A DNA stretch of 64,000 bases from Paraburkholderia caballeronis (GTDB taxonomy: Bacteria; Pseudomonadota; Gammaproteobacteria; Burkholderiales; Burkholderiaceae). The notes beneath the pieces were generated by a model. The model did no database searches, was not told the origin of the DNA, and was given only the letters and a program-made list of their open reading frames with translations. Position numbers and translations under genes: made by a program. The stretch is from positions 2,790,001 to 2,854,000 of the forward strand of contig NZ_FNSR01000001.1 of NCBI RefSeq assembly GCF_900104845.1, in the 5' to 3' direction. Positions 47,053 to 55,859 of this stretch are shown piece after piece (positions within the stretch are counted from its first letter, which is position 1; each line of letters opens with the position of its first letter).

Positions 47053-48495
47053 ATGAACCAGCCCAACGACCTCCGCTCCACGCTCGAACCGTTCCTCGCC
47101 GCCTGCGCCGCCGCCATCGGCGCGCCGCACGTGCTGACCGACCCGCACGACACCGCGCCGTACCTGACCGACTGGCGTCGCCGCTACCAGGGCGCCGCGC
47201 GCGCGGTGCTGTGCCCCGCGACCACCGACGAAGTCGCGGCGCTCGTGAAACTCGCGGTCGAACACCGCGTCGCTATCGTGCCGCAAGGCGGCAACACCGG
47301 CCTCGCGGGCGGCGCGACGCCCGACACCGGCGGCCGCGAAGCCGTGCTGAGCCTGCGCCGGCTGAACCGCGTGCGCGAGATCGATCCGCACAACAACACG
47401 ATCACCGTCGAAGCCGGCGTGATCCTCGCGGACGTGCAGGCGCGCGCCGCCGACGCCGGCCGGCTGTTCCCGCTGTCGCTCGCGGCGGAAGGCAGTTGCA
47501 CGATCGGCGGCAACCTGGCGACGAACGCGGGCGGCACCGGCGTGCTGCGCTACGGCACGACGCGCGAATTGTGCCTCGGCGTCGAAGTCGTCACACCGCA
47601 GGGCGACGTGTGGGACGGCCTGCGCGGGCTGCGCAAGGACAACACCGGCTACGACCTGCGCGACCTCTACATCGGCGCGGAAGGCACGCTCGGCATCATC
47701 ACCGCGGCCGTGATGAAGCTGCACCCGCAGCCGGCCGCGCGCGTCACCGCGCTCGCCGCGCTCGGCTCCGCGCACGCGGCGCTCGACTTCCTGTCGCTCG
47801 CGCAGCGGTTCGCCGGGCCGCTTCTGACCGGCTTCGAACTGATGTCGGATTTCTGCCTGCAACTGGTCGGCCGGCATTTCCCGCAACTGCGTTATCCGTT
47901 CGACGGCCGCCACGCGCAGATCGTGCTGCTCGAACTGTCGGACAGCGAAAGCGAGGAGCACGCGCGCGCGCTGTTCGAACGGCTGATGGAAACCGCGCTC
48001 GAAGCAGGGCTGGTCGCGGACGCGGTGGTCGCGGAAAGCCTCGCGCAGTCGCAGGCGTTCTGGAATCTGCGCGAGCACATCCCGCTCGCGCAGGCGCAGG
48101 AAGGGCTGAACGTGAAGCACGACATCGGCGTGCCGATCTCGCGGATCGGCCACTTCATCGAGGAAACCGACGCGGCGATCGCGGCCGCGGTGCCGGGCGC
48201 GCGGATGGTCACGTTCGGCCATCTCGGCGACGGCAACCTGCACTACAACGTGCAGGCGCCCGAGGGCGGCGACGCGAAGGCGTTCCTCGCGGAGAACGAG
48301 TCAACGCTGAACCGGATCGTGTACGACAGCGTGAACCGGCACCGCGGAACGATCAGCGCGGAACACGGCCTCGGGCAACTGAAGATCGACGAGGCCGCGC
48401 ACTACAAGAGCGCCGTCGAACTGCAACTGATGCGCGCGCTGAAGCAGGCGCTCGATCCGCTGAACCTGATGAATCCGGGCAAGGTGCTGCGCTGA
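47053..48495 (+). CDS. FAD-linked oxidase, GlcD / D-2-hydroxyacid dehydrogenase type
   Basis: 480 residues from ATG 47053. The FAD_binding_4 (PCMH) domain covers about 35-220 (VAIVPQGGNTGLAGGATPD, SLAAEGSCTIGGNLATNAGG, LYIGAEGTLGIITAAVMKL). The FAD-oxidase C domain follows with FGHLGDGNLHYNVQAP and the terminal LDPLNLMNPGKVL. It oxidises a D-2-hydroxy acid such as lactate, glycolate or 2-hydroxyglutarate; the substrate is not decidable here. Not beside glcEF, so it is more likely a stand-alone D-2-hydroxyglutarate or D-lactate type. Confidence 0.92.
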   Translation: MNQPNDLRSTLEPFLAACAAAIGAPHVLTDPHDTAPYLTDWRRRYQGAARAVLCPATTDEVAALVKLAVEHRVAIVPQGGNTGLAGGATPDTGGREAVLSLRRLNRVREIDPHNNTITVEAGVILADVQARAADAGRLFPLSLAAEGSCTIGGNLATNAGGTGVLRYGTTRELCLGVEVVTPQGDVWDGLRGLRKDNTGYDLRDLYIGAEGTLGIITAAVMKLHPQPAARVTALAALGSAHAALDFLSLAQRFAGPLLTGFELMSDFCLQLVGRHFPQLRYPFDGRHAQIVLLELSDSESEEHARALFERLMETALEAGLVADAVVAESLAQSQAFWNLREHIPLAQAQEGLNVKHDIGVPISRIGHFIEETDAAIAAAVPGARMVTFGHLGDGNLHYNVQAPEGGDAKAFLAENESTLNRIVYDSVNRHRGTISAEHGLGQLKIDEAAHYKSAVELQLMRALKQALDPLNLMNPGKVLR

Positions 48496-48526
48496 GCGCG
48501 CGGCATCGCGACGAGAGGACGACGCC

Positions 48527-49336
48527 TTGAAGATCCGCGTGCTGTCAGACCTGCATCTGGAAAACGACGAGCCGGACGCGATCCCGCACGCGGACGCCGA
48601 TCTCGTCGTGCTCGCCGGCGACATCCACAATCACGCCCTCGGGCTGCGCTGGGCGGCGGAAACGTTCGATCCGCGGGTGCCGGTCGTATATGTGCCGGGC
48701 AATCACGAATATTACGACGGCGAGTTCGGCGCGCTGGAAACCGCGATGCGCGACGCCGCCGCGCAGACCGACCACGTGCATTTCCTGAACAACGCGGCGC
48801 TGGTCGATCCTGCTGGCCGCTGGCGCGTGCTCGGCACGACGCTGTGGGCGGACTTCGCGCTGTTCGGCGCGGACGACGCGACGCGCGGCGCGGCGATCGC
48901 GGCCGCGCGACGCGTGATGCTCGACTTTCGCGGGTTGATTCAACTGTCGTGGCCCGGCGGGCCGAACGACGCGCCGTCGCGCGACTTCGCGCCGGACGAC
49001 TCGCTCGCGCTGCATGCGCAATCGCGCGCGTGGCTGGAAACGGAACTCGCGAAGCCGTTCGGCGGCAAGACGATCGTCGTCACGCACCATGCGCCGCATC
49101 GGCTGAGTCTTGCCGGGCGTTACGCGGACGACCTGGTGTCCGCGGGGTTCGTCAGCCACCTGCCGGAACTGGTGCGCGCGCCGGTCGCGCTGTGGGTGCA
49201 CGGTCACACGCACACGTGCTTCGACTACGAGGCGGACGGCACGCGCGTGGTCTGCAATCCGCGCGGCTATCGGGACCGGCGCACCGGGGAGCCGGAAAAT
49301 CCGGCGTTCAGCTGGACCCGGGTGGCGGAAATCTGA
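48527..49336 (+). CDS. Calcineurin-like metallophosphoesterase
   Basis: 269 residues from TTG 48527, with GAGAGGA 7 bases before it. Dimetal motifs in order: SDLHLEND (5-12), GDIHNH near 31, PGNHEYYDG near 61, VTHHAPH near 185, HGHTHTCFDYE near 225. It would hydrolyse a phosphoester, but the substrate is unknown. Codirectional with the dehydrogenase, 31 bases downstream. Confidence 0.92.
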   Translation: MKIRVLSDLHLENDEPDAIPHADADLVVLAGDIHNHALGLRWAAETFDPRVPVVYVPGNHEYYDGEFGALETAMRDAAAQTDHVHFLNNAALVDPAGRWRVLGTTLWADFALFGADDATRGAAIAAARRVMLDFRGLIQLSWPGGPNDAPSRDFAPDDSLALHAQSRAWLETELAKPFGGKTIVVTHHAPHRLSLAGRYADDLVSAGFVSHLPELVRAPVALWVHGHTHTCFDYEADGTRVVCNPRGYRDRRTGEPENPAFSWTRVAEI

Positions 49337-49400
49337 ACGGCGGCCGGGCGGCCGCCGTCATGAACGCGCCGGAACGGTCGGAGCGGCGGTTATCCCGGCT

Positions 49401-49553
49401 TCAGCGGCGCGCGGCCGTGTTGTCGCGGAACGGCCGCGACCGCAGCGCAACCGGCTGCAGTTGCGCGCGGCGCATACGCAGCAGATCGCGCGACGCCGCG
49501 ATGCCGATCAAGCCCATCATCACGGCGATGCCGATCATCAGATGCGTGTCCAT
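49401..49553 (-). CDS. Small single-pass membrane protein, 50 residues
   Basis: Starts ATG 49553 (MDTHLMIGIAVMMGLIGIAA) with GAGGA about 6 bases upstream. One transmembrane helix at residues 5-21 is followed by a basic tail (SRDLLRMRRAQLQPVALRSR). The composition suits a real small inner-membrane protein. No family recognised. It sits alone between the phosphoesterase and the LysR gene. Confidence 0.5.
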   Translation of the reverse strand: MDTHLMIGIAVMMGLIGIAASRDLLRMRRAQLQPVALRSRPFRDNTAARR

Positions 49554-49726
49554 GAATGTCCTCGGAGGTCTGGCGGAAGAAACATCGCGACGGAAGTTGC
49601 CGCGTAGTTCCGACACGTTATCAAAGCGTCCGCCGCCGAGGCGTAAGGAAGTGTTGCGGCGCACGAATCGTGTAACAGGCTGTCACGGCGAACCGCCGCG
49701 GCCTGCCGCGAACCGCACCCCGCCGC

Positions 49727-50665
49727 TCAGGTCCGCGCGAATTTGCGCAGCTCGGTCTGATCCGCTGCGAGCGTCGCCGGAATCTGTTCGCGCAGCAGTT
49801 CGACCCACGTGCGGATCTTCGCGTCGAGATACTGGCGCGACGGATACATCGCGTACACGTTCATCTCCTGCGACTTGTACCCCGGCAAGAGCCACACCAG
49901 TTCGCCGCTGCGCAGCCCGCTGATCGCCGAGTAGATCGGCAGCAGCCCGATGCCCATCCCCTCGCGCACCGCGACCGCGAGCGCCTCCGCGACGTTCACC
50001 TGGAACGTCGGCGCGCCCAGTTCGATCAGTTCCTCGCCGTCCGGCCCGCTGAAGCGCCACTGCGCGCTCGGGGACACCGGCGTCACCATCTGCAGGCACG
50101 TGTGGCCCACCAGGTCCGACGGCTTCTGGGGCACGCCATGCTGTTCGAGATACGCCGGCGACGCGCACGCGATGCTGAACGCGCTCGCGAGCCGCTGCGA
50201 CACGAAGCCGGAATCGGGCAGATCGGTCGCGAGCACGAGCGCGACGTCGTAGCCTTCGTCGAGCAGGTCCGGCATCCGCTGCGCGAGCGTCAGCTCGACG
50301 TGCACGTCCGGATACTGCTGCTGGTAGCGGCCGACCGCCGGCACCACGTAGTGCTGACCGAAACTCGTCATCGCATGCACTTTCAGCTTGCCGGACGGGC
50401 GCGCATGCGCGTCGCCGGCCTCGGCCTCCGCCTGATCGACGTACGCGAGAATCTGCTCGCAACGCTGAAGGTAGCGCTCGCCCGCCTCGGTCAGCGCGAT
50501 GCGCCGCGTCGTGCGGTTCAACAGACGGGTGCGCAGATGCGCCTCCAGATCGGAGACCGCGCGCGACGCATACGCCGTGGTCGTATTCAGATGCTGGGCA
50601 GCGCCCGTGAAGCTGCCCGCTTCCACGACACGGACAAATACACGCATGTTTTGAAGCGTATCCAT
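49727..50665 (-). CDS. LysR-family regulator divergent from the efflux operon
   Basis: 312 residues from ATG 50665, which has GGGG 6 bases before it; an ATG two codons earlier lies directly on the Shine-Dalgarno. The N-terminal winged helix is MDTLQNMRVFVRVVEAGSFT with LNTTTAYASRAVSDLEAHLR. The C-terminal effector domain runs from about 90 to 295 (KLKVHAMTSFGQHYVVPAVG, AVAVREGMGIGLLPIYSA). Divergent from the NodT-FUSC-HlyD operon across 155 bases, matching the AaeR/CeoR-like arrangement in which a LysR protein senses an aromatic acid. Inducer unknown. Confidence 0.93.
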   Translation of the reverse strand: MDTLQNMRVFVRVVEAGSFTGAAQHLNTTTAYASRAVSDLEAHLRTRLLNRTTRRIALTEAGERYLQRCEQILAYVDQAEAEAGDAHARPSGKLKVHAMTSFGQHYVVPAVGRYQQQYPDVHVELTLAQRMPDLLDEGYDVALVLATDLPDSGFVSQRLASAFSIACASPAYLEQHGVPQKPSDLVGHTCLQMVTPVSPSAQWRFSGPDGEELIELGAPTFQVNVAEALAVAVREGMGIGLLPIYSAISGLRSGELVWLLPGYKSQEMNVYAMYPSRQYLDAKIRTWVELLREQIPATLAADQTELRKFART

Positions 50666-50754
50666 AACCATCCCCTGTCAGACGGACGGATTGTTACATA
50701 TTTCGCAAGACCAATTGTCTCAAAAAACGTAAGAATGCCTTGCACCTTTACTGG

Positions 50755-50783
50755 TTATTCGGCAATAGATCAAAAAATATAAT
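50755..50783 (+). promoter_or_regulatory. Sigma-70 promoter of the efflux operon
   Basis: TTATTC at 50755-50760 and TATAAT at 50778-50783 are 17 bases apart. The -10 box is perfect and lies 38 bases before the GTG start of the NodT gene. It is embedded in a large inverted repeat. Confidence 0.7.
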
Positions 50784-50809
50784 GGCGCCCTGTGATCTAT
50801 AGCCAATAA
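50755..50809. repeat. Inverted repeat around the efflux -10 box
   Basis: The left arm 50755-50772 and the right arm 50793-50809 are reverse complements except for one extra base and one mismatch (TTATT and GGCnATAGATCA shared). The 20-base space between them holds the TATAAT box. A regulator dimer or tetramer could bind here; alternatively the arms could form a cruciform. Confidence 0.65.
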
Positions 50810-50820
50810 GGGAGTAAATC

Positions 50821-52374
50821 GTGCAGTCTCCGGTACGGCCTGGGCTTGCCGCGCTCACGGTTTTTACGCTGTCGTTGATAATCGCCGGATGCGCCAGTAC
50901 CGGGGGCATCGCACCGCAGGCAAAAAGCGCCGATGCGTCGGCGCTCGATGCCGGTTCCGCGATCCGCGCCGCCAATGCGGACGCGCAATGGCCCGCCAGC
51001 GACTGGTGGCGCGGTTATGACGACCCGCAACTGAACGCGTGGATCGAAGCCGCGCAGGCCGGCAATCCGTCGCTCGCGATCGCGCAGGCGCGCGTGCGGG
51101 AGGCCCGCGCGATGGCCGGCGTCGCCGCGGCGGGCCTGCTGCCGCAGATCGGCGGCAACATGTCGATCCAGCGCCAGCACTGGTCGGACAACGTCTTCTA
51201 CGGCCCCGGCCCGCTCGCCGACGCGAATACGTGGAACAACACCGCGTCGCTCGGCCTGTCGTATCACCTCGACCTGTGGGGCCAGGACAAGAACGCCGCC
51301 GAACGCGCGCTCGACGCCGCGCACGCGAGCGCCGCCGATGCGCGCGCGGCGCAACTCGAACTCGAAGTGAACGTGACGCGCGCGTACATCGACTTCGCGA
51401 TGAACTACGCGCTGCTCGACATCGCGAAGCAAACGCTCGCGCAGCAGCAAAAGATACTCGCGTATGCGCAGCGACGCCTCGCGGGCGGCATCGGCACGCA
51501 GCTCGAAGTAAGCCAGGCCGAGACGCCGCTGCCCGAATACGAACGCCAGATCGACGCGCTCGACGAAGCGATCGCGCTCGGCCGGAACCAGTTGGCGGCG
51601 CTCGCCGGCAAGGGGCCGGGCGCCGGCGACACGATCACGCGCCCGCAACTCGTGCTCGCGGCGCCGGCCGGCCTGCCGTCCACGCTGCCGGCCGAGCTGA
51701 TCGGCCATCGCCCGGACATCGTCGCCGCGCGCTGGACCGTCGCCGCGCAGGCGCGCGGGATCGACGTCGCGAAGGCCGAGTTCTATCCGAACGTGAACCT
51801 GCTCGCGTCGATGGGCGGCTACGCGGCCGCCGGCCCGCTGTTCCAGTTCCTGAAGTCGATGAGCGGCAGCTGGACCGGCGGCCCCGCGTTGTCGCTGCCG
51901 ATCTTCGACGGCGGCCGGCTGCGCGCGCAGCTCGGCGCGCAGTCCGCCGCATACGACATCGCGGTCGACCAGTACAACCAGACCATCGTGACCGCGCTGA
52001 AGGAAATCGCGGACCAGGTGGTGCGGATGCGCTCGCTCGCGACCCAGGACGACGACGCGCACCGCTCGGTCGCCGCCGCGAAACGCAACTACGATCTCGC
52101 CGAAGAAGGTTTCCGGCGCGGCCTGACCGACTACCTCAACGTGCTCGTCGCGCAGAACCAGTTGCTGCGCGCGCAGGAAGGCGTCGCACGGATTCAGGCG
52201 GAGCGGCTGACCGCGCACGCGTCGCTCGTCGCGGCGCTCGGCGGCGGCGCGATCGATCCGTCCGCCGGCCCGACCGACGCGGAGCAGTTGCCCGCGCACG
52301 GCAAGCCGTCGCGCGCGCTGCCGCCGATGCCGGCCGCGCTGCTGGCGCCGCCGTTGCCGGACACCGCACGCTAG
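50821..52374 (+). CDS. Outer-membrane efflux lipoprotein, NodT family
   Basis: 517 residues from GTG 50821, with GGGAG about 7 bases upstream. The lipoprotein signal peptide ends in LIIAGC with Cys24 as the lipid site. Two TolC-type OEP repeats follow, with SDWWRGYDDPQLNAWIEAAQ, the long coiled-coil stretches, and LPAELIGHRPDIVAARW. It forms the outer-membrane channel for the pump encoded downstream. First gene of the operon, 10 bases before the FUSC gene. Confidence 0.94.
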   Translation: MQSPVRPGLAALTVFTLSLIIAGCASTGGIAPQAKSADASALDAGSAIRAANADAQWPASDWWRGYDDPQLNAWIEAAQAGNPSLAIAQARVREARAMAGVAAAGLLPQIGGNMSIQRQHWSDNVFYGPGPLADANTWNNTASLGLSYHLDLWGQDKNAAERALDAAHASAADARAAQLELEVNVTRAYIDFAMNYALLDIAKQTLAQQQKILAYAQRRLAGGIGTQLEVSQAETPLPEYERQIDALDEAIALGRNQLAALAGKGPGAGDTITRPQLVLAAPAGLPSTLPAELIGHRPDIVAARWTVAAQARGIDVAKAEFYPNVNLLASMGGYAAAGPLFQFLKSMSGSWTGGPALSLPIFDGGRLRAQLGAQSAAYDIAVDQYNQTIVTALKEIADQVVRMRSLATQDDDAHRSVAAAKRNYDLAEEGFRRGLTDYLNVLVAQNQLLRAQEGVARIQAERLTAHASLVAALGGGAIDPSAGPTDAEQLPAHGKPSRALPPMPAALLAPPLPDTAR

Positions 52375-52384
52375 GGCGACGCGC

Positions 52385-54601
52385 ATGCAAGCCTCCCCGT
52401 CCACTCCCCCGCGCACCGGCGGCGCGGCGCTCGCCGCCGCGTTTGCCGACTGGGCGCGCACCGACGGCCTCACGTGGATCTACATCGCGAAGGCGATCGG
52501 CGCGGGCCTGCTCGCGCTCGGCATCGCGATGAAGCTCGACCTGCCGCAGCCGCGCACCGCGATGACGACCGTGTTCATCGTGATGCAGCCGCAAAGCGGC
52601 ATGGTGTTCGCGAAGAGCTTCTACCGGATCTGCGGCACGCTGGTCGGCCTCGTCGTGATGCTCGCGCTGATCGGCCTGTTCGCGCAGCAGCCGGAACTCT
52701 TCATCGTGTCGACCGCGCTGTGGGTCGGCATCTGCACGGCCGGCGCCGCGCGCAACCGCAACTTCCGCTCGTACGGCTTCGTGCTCGCCGGCTACACCGC
52801 CGCGCTGATCGGCATCCCGGCGTCGCAGCACCCGGACGGCGCGTTCATGTCCGCGCTCACGCGCGTCGCCGAGATCGTCGTCGGCATCCTGTGCTCGGGT
52901 TTCGTCAGCGCGGTAGTGTTTCCGCAGTACACCGGCGAGCTGATGCGTTCGACGGTGCGCCGTCGCTTCTCGTCGTTCGTCGAATACGTCGCGGCGGCGC
53001 TCGCGGGCCGCATCGACCGCTCGCGGATCGAGGCGACCAACGCGCGTTTCATCGCGGACGTCGTCGGCTTCGAGGCCGCGCGCAGCAGCGCGATCTTCGA
53101 AAGCCCGGACGCGCGGATGCGCGGCGGCCGGCTCGCGCGGCTGAACAGCGAGTTCATGTCCGCATCCACGCGCTTTCACGCGCTGCACCAGTTGATGAAC
53201 CGGCTGCGCGACGCAAGCTCGTCCGCGACGATCGACGCGCTGGAGCCGTATTTCCGCGAGATCGCGCCGCTGCTCGCGAAGGGCGGCGAACCGGTGCTGA
53301 CCGCCGCCGACGCCGCGCACGTGTCCGCGCAGTTGCAGGAATACCAGGCGGCGCTGCCGAAGCGCGTGCGCGCGACGCGCGCGGAACTCGAACTGCGCGC
53401 CGACGCGCGGATGCTCGACTTCGACACCGCGACCGAGCTGCTGTACCGCTTCGTGCACGAGATGTACGAATACGCGTCCACCTACGCATCGCTCGCGGTC
53501 GATTCACACGAGCGCGAACGCTGGATCGGCCGCTATCAGCCGAAGACGAACCTGTTGTCGGCCGCGGTCGCCGGCGTGCGCGCGGCGATCGTGATGACGC
53601 TGCTCGGCGCGTTCTGGATCGCGACCGCGTGGCCGAGCGGCACCAACCTCGTGCTGAACGCGGCGGCGACCTGCGCGCTCGCGTCCGCGTCGCCGTTCCC
53701 GTCGCGCACCGCCGCGCAGATGGCGGTCGGCACGATGCTCGCGTCGCTGGTCGGGATGGTGCTGACGTTCGGCGTGTTCCCGCACATCGACGGCTTCGCG
53801 ATGCTCGCGCTCGCGCTCGCGCCGGCGCTCGCGTTCGGCGTGTACCTGACCACCCGGCCGCGCTACGTCGGCTACGGGATGGGCTACTGCATCTTCCTGT
53901 GCTTCCTCGCCGGCCCGGACAACCTCGTCCACTACGACCCGGGCGCGTACATGAACGACGCATTCGCGCTGGTGCTTGCGATGATCGTGTCGGCGGCCGC
54001 GTTCGCGGTGTTCCTGCCGCCGTCCACGCAGTGGATGAAGAAGCATCTGCTCGGCGACCTGCGCGGCCAGGTCGTGCAGGCGTGCCGCGCGCGGCTCGCG
54101 CGGGTGCGCAATCACTTCGAGAGCGGCACGCGCGACCTGATGTTCCAGATCAACGCGCTGTCCGCGAACGAGCCGCAACTGAAGCGCGACACGCTCGCGT
54201 GGCTCTTCTCCGTGCTCGAAGTCGGCAACGCGGTGATCGACCTGCGCGGCGAACTCGCGACGCTGCCGCCGCATCCGCGCTACGCGGCGCGCACCGCGTG
54301 GCGCGAGGCGATCGGCGCGATGCTCGACGCGGTGAGCCGGCTGTTCGCGAAGCCGGGCCGCGACCGCTATCGCCAGACGCTCGCCGCCAACGACGCGGCC
54401 ACCGTCTACGTGCAGCAACTGCTGCAGAGCTTCGATCCGCCGCGCGAAGAGCGCCGCCAGTTGCAGCGGATCCTGAGCCATCTGCATTTCGTGCGCACCG
54501 CGCTGCTCGATCCGCAGTCGCCGCTGCCCGCCGCCGGCGCGCACGGCGGCCATCGCGACGGTGGACGCGGCGCCCAGCAAGGAAACCATCATGCCTCGTG
54601 A
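52385..54601 (+). CDS. FUSC-family efflux pump (AaeB / fusaric acid resistance type)
   Basis: 738 residues. An N-terminal block of hydrophobic helices at about 35-180 (TWIYIAKAIGAGLLALGIAM, TTVFIVMQPQSGMVFAKSFY) is followed by a soluble helical region, then a second membrane block at about 390-545 and a soluble C-terminal part, the standard FUSC layout. It exports aromatic carboxylic acids or fusaric acid-like compounds with a HlyD adaptor. It overlaps the DUF1656 gene by 11 bases. Confidence 0.94.
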   Translation: MQASPSTPPRTGGAALAAAFADWARTDGLTWIYIAKAIGAGLLALGIAMKLDLPQPRTAMTTVFIVMQPQSGMVFAKSFYRICGTLVGLVVMLALIGLFAQQPELFIVSTALWVGICTAGAARNRNFRSYGFVLAGYTAALIGIPASQHPDGAFMSALTRVAEIVVGILCSGFVSAVVFPQYTGELMRSTVRRRFSSFVEYVAAALAGRIDRSRIEATNARFIADVVGFEAARSSAIFESPDARMRGGRLARLNSEFMSASTRFHALHQLMNRLRDASSSATIDALEPYFREIAPLLAKGGEPVLTAADAAHVSAQLQEYQAALPKRVRATRAELELRADARMLDFDTATELLYRFVHEMYEYASTYASLAVDSHERERWIGRYQPKTNLLSAAVAGVRAAIVMTLLGAFWIATAWPSGTNLVLNAAATCALASASPFPSRTAAQMAVGTMLASLVGMVLTFGVFPHIDGFAMLALALAPALAFGVYLTTRPRYVGYGMGYCIFLCFLAGPDNLVHYDPGAYMNDAFALVLAMIVSAAAFAVFLPPSTQWMKKHLLGDLRGQVVQACRARLARVRNHFESGTRDLMFQINALSANEPQLKRDTLAWLFSVLEVGNAVIDLRGELATLPPHPRYAARTAWREAIGAMLDAVSRLFAKPGRDRYRQTLAANDAATVYVQQLLQSFDPPREERRQLQRILSHLHFVRTALLDPQSPLPAAGAHGGHRDGGRGAQQGNHHAS

Positions 54602-54791
54602 CGTTGCGTTCCTCGACGCCTACATACCCGCGATCGTGCTGCTGTTCATCCTCGGCGCCGCGATCACCTGGGTGCTCGACTCGCTCCTCGCCCGCACCGG
54701 GCTGTACCGGGTCGTCTGGCACCCGTCCCTGTTCCGCGTGAGCCTGCTCGTGGTGGTGTGCTGCGTGCTCGGGCTCGCCGTTTACCGTTGA
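54591..54791 (+). CDS. DUF1656 small membrane protein (AaeX-like)
   Basis: 66 residues from ATG 54591, with AAGGAAACC just before it. Two hydrophobic helices (IPAIVLLFILGAAITWVLDS and FRVSLLVVVCCVLGLAVY). This small protein regularly accompanies FUSC and HlyD in aromatic-acid efflux operons, as AaeX does in E. coli; its own job is not known. Between the pump and the adaptor. Confidence 0.92.
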   Translation: MPRDVAFLDAYIPAIVLLFILGAAITWVLDSLLARTGLYRVVWHPSLFRVSLLVVVCCVLGLAVYR

Positions 54792-54798
54792 TCGGATC

Positions 54799-55662
54799 AT
54801 GACTATTCGAAACATCATTGGCTTCATCGCGACGGCGGTCATCTTCGTCGTCGCCATCCTGATCGGGCGCGTGCTGTGGATCCACTACATGGACGAGCCG
54901 TGGACCCGCGACGGCCGCGTGCGCGCCGAAGTGGTCAACATCGCGCCGGACGTGTCCGGCTACGTGGTCCAACTGCCCGTGCGCGACAACCAGTACGTGA
55001 AAAAAGGCGACCTGCTGATGCAGATCGACCCCGCGCACTACCAGATCGCCGTCGAGCAGGCCCAGGCCGCCGTCGCCGCGCGCAAGGCCGAACTGACGAT
55101 GCGCCTCGACGACGCGAAGCGCCGCGCGGACATGGACAGCCTCGTCGTGTCGAAGGAAGCGCGCGAGAACGCGTCGCACACCGCGAACGCCGCGCAGGCG
55201 CAGTACGAACAGGCGCTCGCCGCGCTCGACGCGGCGAAGCTGAACCTCGACCGCACCCGCGTCGTCGCGCCGGTGGACGGCTACGTGACGAACCTGCAAG
55301 TGTTCAGGGGCGACTACGCGACGGCCGGCGCGCCGAAACTCGCGGTCGTCGACGAGCATTCGTTCTGGGTCTACGGCTACTTCGAGGAAACCAAGCTGCC
55401 GCGCGTGAAGGTCGGCGACAAGGCACAGATCCGGCTGATGAGCGGCGGCACGCTGCGCGGCCACGTCGAAAGCATCTCGCGCGGCATCTACGACCGCGAC
55501 AACCCGCAGAGCCGCGAACTGCTCGCGGACGTGAACCCGACGTTCAACTGGGTGCGCCTCGCGCAGCGCGTGCCGGTGCGCATCCACATCGACGAGGTGC
55601 CGCCCGGGATGCTGCTCGCCGCCGGCATCACCTGCACCGTCGTGATCGAGCCGGGCACCTGA
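54799..55662 (+). CDS. HlyD/AaeA-type membrane-fusion protein
   Basis: 287 residues. The N-terminal anchor (IIGFIATAVIFVVAILIG) is followed by the biotinyl-lipoyl-like half (VVNIAPDVSGYVVQLPVRDN), a helical hairpin, and TRVVAPVDGYVTNLQVFRGD, then the beta-barrel (VDEHSFWVYGYFEETKLPRV). It couples the FUSC pump to the NodT channel. Last gene of the operon, followed by a terminator. Confidence 0.95.
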   Translation: MTIRNIIGFIATAVIFVVAILIGRVLWIHYMDEPWTRDGRVRAEVVNIAPDVSGYVVQLPVRDNQYVKKGDLLMQIDPAHYQIAVEQAQAAVAARKAELTMRLDDAKRRADMDSLVVSKEARENASHTANAAQAQYEQALAALDAAKLNLDRTRVVAPVDGYVTNLQVFRGDYATAGAPKLAVVDEHSFWVYGYFEETKLPRVKVGDKAQIRLMSGGTLRGHVESISRGIYDRDNPQSRELLADVNPTFNWVRLAQRVPVRIHIDEVPPGMLLAAGITCTVVIEPGT

Positions 55663-55690
55663 CGCACCGCCGTCGTCGCCCTCTCCGCCC

Positions 55691-55721
55691 GCAAAAGGAG
55701 CGCCGTCCGCGCTCCTTTTGC
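55691..55721 (+). terminator. Rho-independent terminator of the efflux operon
   Basis: A 12-bp stem, 55691-55702 with 55710-55721, loop CCGTCCG, ending in TTTT within the stem; 29 bases after the HlyD gene. Confidence 0.75.
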
Positions 55722-55859
55722 CGTTTACGCGCGGCTCGCGCCGCGTCAATGCGACAGGCGGACACGCGGGAGAACCCGCGTTGTCCGCGCGCGTTGCAGT
55801 GCACTATGCTGCGGAAAACCAGAACACAGACCATCCGCCCGCACCGGAGGACGCTTCAG

